In this document: piece after piece, positions 13,699-20,715 of the stretch
Layout of the letters: each line of letters opens with the position of its first letter
Numbering within the stretch: the stretch's first letter is position 1
IMG/VR virus record: IMGVR_UViG_3300037041_000990
Location: 1 to 34,755 of that record
Source of the DNA: a virus
DNA length: 34,755 bases
Strand: one strand, 5' to 3'
Notes under the pieces: generated by a model
The model's input: the letters and a program-made list of their open reading frames with translations, nothing else
Databases searched by the model: none
What the model was told of the DNA's origin: nothing
Position numbers and translations under genes: made by a program

Positions 13699-13800
13699 AT
13701 GTGGAAGCTCTACATCGTATATGTTCTATGGATTGCGATCGCAACTGTCGTAGTTATGTCGCTCATGGACCTATTTAATCAAACCAAAAAACGCAAATAA
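13699..13800 (+). CDS. Single-TM micropeptide (33 aa)
   Basis: A 33-codon frame encodes one hydrophobic helix (YIVYVLWIAIATVVVMSLMD) and a basic tail (QTKKRK), the usual layout of a small membrane protein with its tail in the cytoplasm. It starts 3 bases after the previous stop, and its TAA overlaps the next ATG (TAATG). The role is unknown; superinfection exclusion or lysis timing are possibilities only. Confidence 0.5.
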   Translation: MWKLYIVYVLWIAIATVVVMSLMDLFNQTKKRK

Positions 13801-13943
13801 TGCCAATACCCACACCCAAACCTGAGGAGAAGCGCGAGGACTTTATGGCTCGCTGCATGTCCGACTCAAAAATGCTGACAGAGTATTCTGATGCAAGCCA
13901 GCGCTACGCAATATGCATAACCAAATTTAAGGAAGCCAAATGA
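13800..13943 (+). CDS. Stand-alone CMSD/YAIC-motif protein (47 aa)
   Basis: A 47-residue protein with the core EDFMARCMSD, then YSDASQRYAICITKF. From memory this short motif (KDFI-x2-CMS, then YP-x3-QR-x-AVC) is known as a small domain often found at the start of phage maturation proteases or next to them. Here it stands alone, far from the protease at 28661. It overlaps neighbours at both ends (TAATG and ATGA), which supports coding. The function is unknown. Confidence 0.65.
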   Translation: MPIPTPKPEEKREDFMARCMSDSKMLTEYSDASQRYAICITKFKEAK

Positions 13944-14518
13944 AAACACAAAAAATGAAGCTGTCGGCCATTAAGCCGAATCCGTCAAACCCACGAACCA
14001 TCAAGGACGGCAAGTTTAATCGCCTTGTAGAAAGCATTAAAGCATTCCCACAAATGCTTGACATTCGCCCCATTGTCGTCAATAGTGACATGATTGTACT
14101 TGGCGGCAATATGCGCCTCAAAGCCTGCAAGGAGGCTGGTCTTAAAGAGGTGCCGGTTATTGTTGCTGAGGACTTTAGCCCAGAGCAGGAGCGTGAATTT
14201 ATTATTAAAGACAACGTCGGCTTTGGAGAGTGGGACTGGGAAATGATAGCCAATGAGTGGAACACCGAGGAGCTTGTAGATTGGGGACTGGATGTGTGGC
14301 AAGCACCAGCCGAGGTAGATTACTCAATACTCGACGGTTCGGACCTAGATAATAAAATTGATGACATGTCCGGCGATGTCAAAAAAGCTATACAGATTGA
14401 GTTTGAGCAGGAGCACTACGAGGAGGCGTTTGCACTGGTTAAGTTTTGGCGAGAGCAGGATGCCTATGTCGGCAAGATGATTCTTGATTTCTTAAAGCAG
14501 GAAAAGGAAAAACTATGA
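13940..14518 (+). CDS. ParB-N (sulfiredoxin-fold) domain protein
   Basis: A 192-residue protein with an N-terminal ParB-like nuclease/NTPase domain at residues 5-110. The pattern is LSAIKPNPSNPRTI, then VESIKAFPQM, RPIVVNSDMIVLGGN, and MRLKACKEAGLKEVPV, the GG-x-R-x2-A-x2-A-G core of this fold. Phage proteins of this type are often found beside DNA-modifying enzymes. Here it overlaps the glycosyltransferase gene by 4 bp, which is in turn coupled to the TET-like gene, so I place it in the DNA-modification cassette. Its exact activity (CTP binding, nuclease or recognition) is not visible. Confidence 0.85.
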   Translation: MKTQKMKLSAIKPNPSNPRTIKDGKFNRLVESIKAFPQMLDIRPIVVNSDMIVLGGNMRLKACKEAGLKEVPVIVAEDFSPEQEREFIIKDNVGFGEWDWEMIANEWNTEELVDWGLDVWQAPAEVDYSILDGSDLDNKIDDMSGDVKKAIQIEFEQEHYEEAFALVKFWREQDAYVGKMILDFLKQEKEKL

Positions 14519-15246
14519 TAGCTTGCATACCAACAAAAGGAAGACCACAGACAAAAACCTATCGGCTATTTGAGGAGGTCGGCATTCAGGTGTTTCACTT
14601 TGTAGAACCTCAGGAGTATGACGCATACGATGTGCCGAACAAGGTAAGCATTCAGCAAAACAGCCAAGGCATAGGTTACGTGCGAAACTTCATGCTGAGC
14701 TGGGCCCGGGAAAATAAGCAGGAATGGATTATTATGTGCGATGATGACGTCACATCTTTTGGAATATACAACGGCAAGACCGTAAAGAAGGATGCGTCAA
14801 TATGGAAGGACATATACGCAAAGGCAAAGAGTTTACCGTTTGAGCTCATTGGTATTAACTACACGCAGCATGCTTGGCACGAAAAGACAAGCTACTCAAT
14901 AAACAAGAAGTTTGCTGAGGTCTGCGTTCTAATTAATGTCGGCAACATACACTGGGATTACAGGCCGGAGTTTAACCTAAAGGAGGACAGAGACTTTGCG
15001 CTGCAGACAATTCAAAGAGGCCATGGCATTCTCCGCTTTAACCACTACTGGTTCAGTTGCCCAGATGTCGGCACAAACAAAGGAGGTCTGCAAGATGAGT
15101 ACAAGGCAAAGAAAGATGAGGCGTCTGCAGCAAAGATGGCATCGGAGTGGCATCCTTTCGTCACACTGCAAAAGAAAGGCACACGAGTAGATATGAAAAC
15201 TGATATCAAAGCATTGGCAACTCACTACAAAAGACAGGTAAAATGA
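14515..15246 (+). CDS. DNA-base glycosyltransferase, TET-associated (TAGT) type
   Basis: A 243-residue GT-A fold glycosyltransferase. The start IACIPTKGRPQTKTYRLFEE is the nucleotide-sugar-binding strand and loop of this family. GIGYVRNF follows at residues 52-59, then the metal-binding WIIMCDDDV at residues 71-79, and later NLKEDRDFALQTIQRGHG with a probable catalytic Glu-Asp at 157-158 and a C-terminal TNKGGL. It closely follows the pattern I recall for TET-associated glycosyltransferases of phages, proposed to add sugars to oxidised 5-methylpyrimidines in DNA. Direct 4-bp overlaps with the ParB-N and TET-like genes support this. Confidence 0.8.
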   Translation: MIACIPTKGRPQTKTYRLFEEVGIQVFHFVEPQEYDAYDVPNKVSIQQNSQGIGYVRNFMLSWARENKQEWIIMCDDDVTSFGIYNGKTVKKDASIWKDIYAKAKSLPFELIGINYTQHAWHEKTSYSINKKFAEVCVLINVGNIHWDYRPEFNLKEDRDFALQTIQRGHGILRFNHYWFSCPDVGTNKGGLQDEYKAKKDEASAAKMASEWHPFVTLQKKGTRVDMKTDIKALATHYKRQVK

Positions 15247-16037
15247 AGCGAATTGATCTAGTAAAAGTGGAGCACGGCGTCAAGATTGGCGATGTGTGCG
15301 AGTACAAAGAACCAAACGTAACAGAGGATTGCATTTTTTATGCCGACGGCGAGCCCATTGGTTTCTACTTGTCAAAGATGCCCGAGAAGATGTGTAAGCT
15401 GGCAAACCTAGCGAATGCCGAGTTTCGTAGCAAAAATGTACCGAAGCAAAAGCTCCTGCGACAAAACACAGACGGATACGATGAGGTCAACAAAAGGTAC
15501 AAGTACAAGGACAAGGTAGAGCAGCTCAGCACAATCATAGGTAGCATCCCACCGGCCGCACAAAGAGGGCGACCCTACGCTAATCTGCACAGCAACCACA
15601 GCGTCAAGTCAGCAGGCACATTTATCAAAGCAATGATAATGCTCGGCTTGGAGGCAGAAAAACTCGTGCAGGAGCACCTACCCAAGCAGTATGAAAACCA
15701 GCTTAAAATATACAAGGGAACGTCAAAAAAATGGATGCTGACGAATATGTTTACAAGCTCAATATCCAATTACAACATATCAGCTGGCTTTCACATAGAC
15801 TCCAAAAACGCAAAGAACACGGTGAACGTCATCATCTGTAAAAAGCTAAACGCCAAGGGAGGTGACCTACACATACCAGACTACAACGCTACCATAGGTC
15901 AGCAAGACAATTCCATTCTAGTTTACCCGGCGTGGCGCAACGTGCACGGTGTAACACCAATAACTCCAACGCATGATGGCGGATACAGAAACTCACTAGT
16001 ATTCTATCCGCTCAAAGCATTTGTTGATTTGCAGTAG
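15243..16037 (+). CDS. TET/JBP-like 2OG-Fe(II) dioxygenase
   Basis: A 264-residue protein whose C-terminal half is the double-stranded beta-helix of 2-oxoglutarate, iron-dependent dioxygenases. The iron ligands are His184 and Asp186 in AGFHIDSKNAKNT, and His235 in WRNVHGVTP. Arg249 in GGYRNSLVFY would bind 2-oxoglutarate. The GGDLHIPDY turn at residues 206-214 is typical of the TET/JBP branch that oxidises 5-methylpyrimidines in DNA. The N-terminal 100 residues are less clear. With a C5 methyltransferase and an adjoining glycosyltransferase in the genome, the likely reaction is 5mC to 5hmC, the site for sugar attachment. Substrate choice (5mC or a thymine) is inference. Confidence 0.85.
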   Translation: MKRIDLVKVEHGVKIGDVCEYKEPNVTEDCIFYADGEPIGFYLSKMPEKMCKLANLANAEFRSKNVPKQKLLRQNTDGYDEVNKRYKYKDKVEQLSTIIGSIPPAAQRGRPYANLHSNHSVKSAGTFIKAMIMLGLEAEKLVQEHLPKQYENQLKIYKGTSKKWMLTNMFTSSISNYNISAGFHIDSKNAKNTVNVIICKKLNAKGGDLHIPDYNATIGQQDNSILVYPAWRNVHGVTPITPTHDGGYRNSLVFYPLKAFVDLQ

Positions 16038-16067
16038 CAAAAAAAACACACTTCATGATAAATTTTT

Positions 16068-16098
16068 TTGCACACCCGGTAAAAAAGATTCATTTTTG
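16068..16098 (+). promoter_or_regulatory. Candidate Bacteroidetes-type promoter
   Basis: A TTG at 16068-16070 and CATTTTTG at 16091-16098 (7 of 8 bases of TAnnTTTG) are separated by 20 bases, in the 86-bp gap before the gene at 16124. It would allow the small genes, small terminase and tail genes to be transcribed apart from the modification cassette. Confidence 0.45.
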
Positions 16099-16123
16099 GT
16101 CTATTCAATAAAGCACAAGTAAA

Positions 16124-16810
16124 ATGAAAACGAAACAGCAGCTTAGAGAAATGCTAGCACAAAATACGCAGCTGACGGAAATTCCAAGCGACGGAAATAT
16201 GTACTATGGCATATACGATGACGTCGTTGCTGCTAATAAAGCGGCCATATACAGAATTACAAAGCCACAAGATTGGAGTCTGCTTTATGATGGCAGTAAA
16301 TTCATGATAGCACGCGATAAGAACGTGAAGGAAATAATGCAAAAATACAAAAGCTGGAAGCTGGTTGGCGCCTACGATTCAGAGGCATTTATTAAAAAGA
16401 AACTAATCGATGTCAACAATCTATCAAAACACCACAAAGTAAAAACCAGCAAGGAACTAGCTCAGCTGCTCGCCGCTGACTTTGCTAATCCAAAGTTTGA
16501 CGAATCAGTAGTCAAGGAAGTAAAGAAGCAGCTTAAGTCGCTCACTCCTCAACTTATGAAAGCCACCGGCAACAAGATGAACTTCACAACCTTCAACCTC
16601 CCAAAGGATGGTGGACAGGTTCGGGTGAGCGTTCACGTCGAAGATGGTCCCAACGAGGATGCAGGCTCAATCAATACAACGGTCCGAGCAAATGGAGCCG
16701 GGCTGCTCAGCGATAAGAACATGTACGCCTATGTCGAACCACTCAAACCAAGCCAGCGCATGGGGAGCGAGTTCTACCATATGGCAGTAACTATATTTAA
16801 AAACAAATAA
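16124..16810 (+). CDS. Hypothetical protein (228 aa)
   Basis: A 228-residue soluble protein that I do not recognise. The first helix (MKTKQQLREMLAQNTQLTEI) resembles the first helices of the next two genes, and a related KTSKELAQLLAADF stretch recurs near residue 106. The C-terminal half has alternating strands (QVRVSVHVEDG, SINTTVRANG, MYAYVEPL). It is the first gene after a candidate promoter, and the base composition matches its neighbours. It might be a virion or morphogenesis accessory protein, judged only from position. Confidence 0.6.
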   Translation: MKTKQQLREMLAQNTQLTEIPSDGNMYYGIYDDVVAANKAAIYRITKPQDWSLLYDGSKFMIARDKNVKEIMQKYKSWKLVGAYDSEAFIKKKLIDVNNLSKHHKVKTSKELAQLLAADFANPKFDESVVKEVKKQLKSLTPQLMKATGNKMNFTTFNLPKDGGQVRVSVHVEDGPNEDAGSINTTVRANGAGLLSDKNMYAYVEPLKPSQRMGSEFYHMAVTIFKNK

Positions 16811-16811
16811 T

Positions 16812-17072
16812 ATGAAAAACCAACCAGAACTCATCACCAAAATGCAGGAGAAGGTCGAAGAGATCCGTCTTGCTCAAGAGGTCAGCCAGCAAGTTGAGCT
16901 TGCGGTTGACTACGCGAAGTATAAAAAGAACGCAGTAGGGATTAAACTAATTATTAAACAAGTCACAGGGTTTGAGTATGACATGGACCCACTTGAAGAC
17001 ATCCCAGAAATAGTAGCGGCCATCAACAGCCTGAAAGCATTTGAAAAGAAAGTAGCCAGCGCTAAAGGATAA
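16812..17072 (+). CDS. Small paralogue A (86 aa)
   Basis: An 86-residue helical protein. It shares the N-terminal pattern MK-x-Q-x-EL, then KVEEI, then SQQVELA with the next gene, with a 3-residue insertion, so the two are tandem paralogues. The remainder is a mixed helical domain ending in basic residues. The function is unknown. Confidence 0.6.
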   Translation: MKNQPELITKMQEKVEEIRLAQEVSQQVELAVDYAKYKKNAVGIKLIIKQVTGFEYDMDPLEDIPEIVAAINSLKAFEKKVASAKG

Positions 17073-17076
17073 CAAC

Positions 17077-17331
17077 ATGAAAACACAGAAAGAACTCACA
17101 CAGCTCCTCAGCCAGAAGGTTGAGGAGATTAACCTAAGCCAGCAGGTTGAGCTCGCTGCTTTAACTCCAGAACAATCAAAAACTTTCATTGCAAGCATTA
17201 ACAAGATCGTAGGAGAATTGTCAAATATAGATTTTGAAGTAAACAAAGCCTCCGGGAAAGACCTAACTGAATTTGAGTCTGCTATGAAGCTGCTGGACGC
17301 TGCAATAAAAAAGATCCGATCTATTAAGTGA
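17077..17331 (+). CDS. Small paralogue B (84 aa)
   Basis: An 84-residue helical protein, tandem paralogue of the preceding gene. The shared parts are KVEEINL against KVEEIRL and SQQVELA in both. The C-terminal half is a likely helical hairpin (FIASINKIVGELSNIDFE, then LLDAAIKKIRSIK). Its stop overlaps the GTG start of the small terminase gene by 3 bases within GTGA. Confidence 0.6.
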   Translation: MKTQKELTQLLSQKVEEINLSQQVELAALTPEQSKTFIASINKIVGELSNIDFEVNKASGKDLTEFESAMKLLDAAIKKIRSIK

Positions 17332-17672
17332 GTCGGCCTACCGACATAACGACATCCAAAAAGACCATGCTTGAGAACCTCGAAAAGGCTCTCGGCGTGG
17401 TCACTGTCGCTGCGCACAACACTGGCATTCACAGGGACACCCATTACCGCTGGATGAAGGAGGACGAGGATTACAAAGTTAAGGTTAGCAGCCTCAAAGA
17501 AGTAACCATAGACTTTGCCGAGGCCCAGCTCCACAAGCTCATCAAAGAAGGCAACGTCGCCGCTACAATATTTTTCCTAAAGACCCAAGGCAAGAACAGA
17601 GGGTACATTGAACGTCAGGAAGTCACCGGGGCCGATGGCGCTCCGATTATCGAAATCATTGGGAACATATAA
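17328..17672 (+). CDS. terS: Small terminase subunit-like HTH protein
   Basis: A 114-residue protein beginning with GTG (the GTGA overlap mirrors the ATGA overlaps used elsewhere). The N-terminal helix-turn-helix (LENLEKALGVVTVAAHNTGI, then HRDTHYRWMKEDEDY) and the following FAEAQLHKLIKEGNVAATIF, then FLKTQGKNRGYIERQ, match the small terminase or terminase-associated HTH proteins of Bacteroidetes phages. The small subunit recognises the packaging site and regulates TerL. Its partner gene lies on the other strand about 6 kb away. A plain regulator is an alternative. Confidence 0.75.
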   Translation: MSRPTDITTSKKTMLENLEKALGVVTVAAHNTGIHRDTHYRWMKEDEDYKVKVSSLKEVTIDFAEAQLHKLIKEGNVAATIFFLKTQGKNRGYIERQEVTGADGAPIIEIIGNI

Positions 17673-17694
17673 CCCAAAAAAGTCAATTTAGTAT

Positions 17695-18267
17695 ATGAGA
17701 GTTGAGATACCAAAGACTCTGGACGATGTCACGCTCCGGACCTATATCGCGTATATGAACGCGAAGTCGGAGGTGGAGCGCATCAGCGCGTACACTGGAA
17801 TTAAGAAGACTGTGGTCGAGCACTGGACGGTGGAAGCCGTCAACAAGACAATCGAATTGATTGATAGAAGTGTTGCCGACTGCACTCCAATTCATCTTGC
17901 AACTTTCAGGCTTGATGGGAAACTCTACGGATTCATACCGGACATGGACCTAATCACTATGCGTGAGCACGTAGACGCTGAGTCATGGGCCGGTGAGATA
18001 TGGAAGGGCACGACGGTCAACTGGAGCTTTATGCCACAGCTTATGGCGGTGCTCTTTCGTCCCATCACGGCACAACTCGGCGAGCACTACGAGATTAAGA
18101 AGTATTCGATGGAGGATGCCAAGCGCCAAGTGGAAACGATGAAGGGCATGAGTATGAGCCAAGTGCAAGGGGCACTGGTTTTTTTTTCGACTATCGCGCG
18201 AGACTGCGTGACAAGTACTCTCGAGGACCAGCTGACGGAAGCGATGATGGAGATGAAGGCGAAATAG
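17695..18267 (+). CDS. Tail assembly chaperone, short form (gpG-like)
   Basis: A 190-residue protein from the normal reading frame. Stretches such as MPQLMAVLFRPI, then HYEIKKYS and QGALVFF resemble a family of tail chaperone-like proteins in Bacteroidetes phages. The frame ends at TAG 18267. Just before its last quarter is a run of nine T's at which ribosomes can shift to the -1 frame and make the longer form. Such chaperones coat the tape measure protein before the tail tube is built. The tape measure lies about 8 kb downstream here rather than next door. Confidence 0.75.
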   Translation: MRVEIPKTLDDVTLRTYIAYMNAKSEVERISAYTGIKKTVVEHWTVEAVNKTIELIDRSVADCTPIHLATFRLDGKLYGFIPDMDLITMREHVDAESWAGEIWKGTTVNWSFMPQLMAVLFRPITAQLGEHYEIKKYSMEDAKRQVETMKGMSMSQVQGALVFFSTIARDCVTSTLEDQLTEAMMEMKAK

Positions 18268-18461
18268 ACCTGACACCCGATGGACTTGATCGGTATGGGT
18301 GGTTGCATATCTTGGAAATCCTGAGTGGCAACGATGTGACAAAGTTTGACGCGGTGCTTGACCGAAACATATACGAGATTTACACGCACCTCAGCTATAT
18401 GCGAGACTACAACGCAGAAAAGCTAAGAATGCTTAAACGAATAAAGAAAGGACATGTTTAA
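17695..18461 (+). CDS. Tail assembly chaperone, -1 frameshift form (gpGT-like, about 255 aa)
   Basis: If the ribosome slips back one base after codon 164 (TTT ending at 18186), reading continues for 91 more codons to TAA at 18459-18461. The added part has a charged acidic linker and then GLDRYGWLHILEILSGNDVT, KFDAVLDRN and YTHLSYMRDYNAEK, which matches the T part of lambda G/GT-type chaperones (a GWY/GWL, GD-x-TK-x-(D/E), L-x-Y pattern). There is no ATG near the start of this extension, its codon use is clean and it ends 8 bp inside the next gene, so a frameshift product is the best reading. Confidence 0.75.
18179..18187 (+). other. Slippery site for programmed -1 frameshift (T9)
   Basis: Nine consecutive T's read GTT TTT TTT TCG in the zero frame. 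Both decoding tRNAs can re-pair after slipping one base back, giving TTC GAC TAT. Runs of this length also allow polymerase slippage, so either mechanism may make the fusion. No strong stimulatory hairpin was obvious downstream. Confidence 0.75.
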
Positions 18462-20715
18462 CAACATCAGCTACAACGTCGTCGTCGAGCGCTTCAAAGC
18501 GTTTGCAGACGGTCACTTCCTCATCAAAAGGTTTACTCATGGGCAGGTTGACCAAACGGACCTAGACAAGGACCAGCTTTTTCCTTGGATGCACGTCGCA
18601 CCGGTCGAGGTAAGAGCGGCAACAGGTGCTCGCATCTTCACTTTTGATGTCATCTTCGCGGACATACCTCGCGACAAGGAGGACAAGACCGACTACCAGA
18701 AGGAAAGCATCAGCGATTGCATCCGTCTGGCTGAGGACCTGCTGAGTGAAATACAAAACGGACAGGTCGTGTTTAGCAGCTTGGTCGAGGTAGAGGGTGA
18801 AAGCTCAATTACTCCTTTTATTGAAGAGTGGACTCACACGCTCAGCGGCTGCACGCTGGCGCTAACTATATCCGTACCCAATGACTACAACGCATGCGAC
18901 ATACCTGCGGACTGGAGCATTGGCGGCGGTGGTAGCTCAACTCCTCCTTCGCCTTTTCCTTCGTTGATTTTGAAGGTGAACAACGAGGACAATGTTGTGC
19001 AGAACGTGCTCGACCTTGTTGATGGCGAGAACACCACTATCGAAGACCTTGGAGACGGTCGTGTCCGGATCAACTCAACAGGCGGTGGCGGAGGTGGATC
19101 AGTGGCATGGGGTGCTATCACGGGAACGCTCTCGAGTCAGACTGATCTACAGACGGCTCTAAACCTCAAGGCGAATATCACAAGCCTCGGAGCTGCAGCT
19201 TTCTCAAACGACTACAACGACCTTGACAACCTACCATCCATACCATCCATCGATGGACTGGTGCCATACACGGGAGCCTCGCAGAACGTAAACCTTGGAG
19301 AGCAAAAGCTCAAGACTGAATCAGCAACGGACTTCACAGAGATAGCTCCTTCGTATGTGACAGCGCGCAACGCTGACTCTACGAAGTACTCCAACATCGA
19401 GAGCACTGGAGTCACTGTGGTCGATAACCCAGCTGGCGACACGATGAACATGAACGCAGGCGGACTGACTTTCCCAGACGCTTCGAGTCAATACACTGCG
19501 GCCGTGAACGCGGACTGGAATGCGACGAGCGGACTGGCTGAGATCCTAAACAAGCCGACCTTCCCTCCCGTGATCGGTGACATGCTCAAAAGCGTCTACG
19601 ACACCGACAACGATGGCATCGTGGACTTCGCGGAGTCGATGAAGACAGAAGTCAGAAACTCGACCGGAGCGCCGCTATACAAGGGCCACATCGTATACCT
19701 CAGCGGCAGCACTGGCAACCTGCCGAACGCAGTCTATGCCCAGGCAAACAACGACGCAAACAGCGCCCAGACCTTCGGAGTGGTCTATGCCGACATCGCG
19801 AACAACAGCGACGGCTACGTCATCACGCTCGGACAGATCAACACGCTCGACACCCGGAGCACTGCACCGAACGCCTTCACATCGGACACCCTGGTCGATG
19901 GCGACGTGATATACCTCTCGCCAACCACACCCGGACACGTGACGCGCATCAAGCCATCCGCTCCTCAGCACATTGTTTATGTGGGCATGGTCGTGCGCAC
20001 TTCACCGACGAACGGGACGATCCAGTACCGGATCCAGAACGGCTACGAACTGGACGAGCTTCACAACGTGGTCGCCACTTCACCGGCGGACAACGACTAC
20101 ATGTACTACGACGCCTCGACGTCGCTTTATCGTTTGAGACAGTTAACAGCCGCACGCATCACGGACTCGACCACCGTCGGCCAGAGCATGATGAAGCTCA
20201 CAAACCCGAGCGCAATCAGTTATCTGCGAATAAACGCTGACAATTCAGTTTCAGCATTGTCGCTTGCTCAATTAAAAACAGAGCTTGGAGGAATACAAAT
20301 TGCTTTCAAGTCAACAGACCAGTCAAGTAACGTGCTTGCATACGCCGACATTGCTGATCTTTCATTTTCTGTTGTTGCTGGTCGCACATATAAATTTAGA
20401 ATTGTTTGCCAGTATGACGTGACCAACACTTCAACAGGTACACGTTGGGCGGTTAATGGACCAGCCTTTACTCGTTTATTGTATAACGTTCTTTGGTCAA
20501 GTGGTGCTGGATTGCAATCAAACACCGCATACAATACTTATGACGCACCCACTTCGACACTGAATACAAACTTCACAACCCAAAACTGCGCGGTTGTAGA
20601 AGGAATCGTTGTACCATCAGCAAATGGAACATTGAATGCTCGTTTTGCTTGTGAATTGACTATTACAAGTGTTACGTGTAAGGCTGGGTCTTACATTGAA
20701 TGGGAGGAAATCTAA
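18454..20715 (+). CDS. Tail fibre / receptor-binding protein with tail-terminator-like N-terminal domain
   Basis: A 753-residue multi-domain tail protein. Residues 1-150 resemble the tail-terminator or completion proteins of Bacteroidetes phages (FPWMHVAPVEVRA, TFDVIFADIPRDKED, then ITPFIEEWTHTLSGC). A Gly/Ser/Pro linker follows (GGGGSSTPPSP), then a domain with a second Gly run, the fibre repeats NDYNDLDNLPSIP and NATSGLAEILNKPTFP, and a middle domain (STGAPLYKGHIVYLSGSTG to IQNGYELDELHNV) common in phage fibres. The last 140 residues (TYKFRIVCQYDVTNTSTGTR to SYIEWEEI) are a widespread C-terminal receptor-binding module. From about 20210 the codons become clearly more AT-rich, suggesting that this tip was acquired separately. 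Confidence 0.75.
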   Translation: MFNNISYNVVVERFKAFADGHFLIKRFTHGQVDQTDLDKDQLFPWMHVAPVEVRAATGARIFTFDVIFADIPRDKEDKTDYQKESISDCIRLAEDLLSEIQNGQVVFSSLVEVEGESSITPFIEEWTHTLSGCTLALTISVPNDYNACDIPADWSIGGGGSSTPPSPFPSLILKVNNEDNVVQNVLDLVDGENTTIEDLGDGRVRINSTGGGGGGSVAWGAITGTLSSQTDLQTALNLKANITSLGAAAFSNDYNDLDNLPSIPSIDGLVPYTGASQNVNLGEQKLKTESATDFTEIAPSYVTARNADSTKYSNIESTGVTVVDNPAGDTMNMNAGGLTFPDASSQYTAAVNADWNATSGLAEILNKPTFPPVIGDMLKSVYDTDNDGIVDFAESMKTEVRNSTGAPLYKGHIVYLSGSTGNLPNAVYAQANNDANSAQTFGVVYADIANNSDGYVITLGQINTLDTRSTAPNAFTSDTLVDGDVIYLSPTTPGHVTRIKPSAPQHIVYVGMVVRTSPTNGTIQYRIQNGYELDELHNVVATSPADNDYMYYDASTSLYRLRQLTAARITDSTTVGQSMMKLTNPSAISYLRINADNSVSALSLAQLKTELGGIQIAFKSTDQSSNVLAYADIADLSFSVVAGRTYKFRIVCQYDVTNTSTGTRWAVNGPAFTRLLYNVLWSSGAGLQSNTAYNTYDAPTSTLNTNFTTQNCAVVEGIVVPSANGTLNARFACELTITSVTCKAGSYIEWEEI

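Noticed and set aside
16037-16071. GCAAAAAAA / TTTTTTTGC inverted repeat after the dioxygenase gene as a terminator
   Set aside because: The stem is nearly all A-T with a 17-nt loop, too weak to call; the T-run also serves as promoter sequence.
17662-17684. TTGGG...CCCAA hairpin after the small terminase gene
   Set aside because: It has only a 5-bp stem with a 9-nt loop and no T-run; it could easily be chance.
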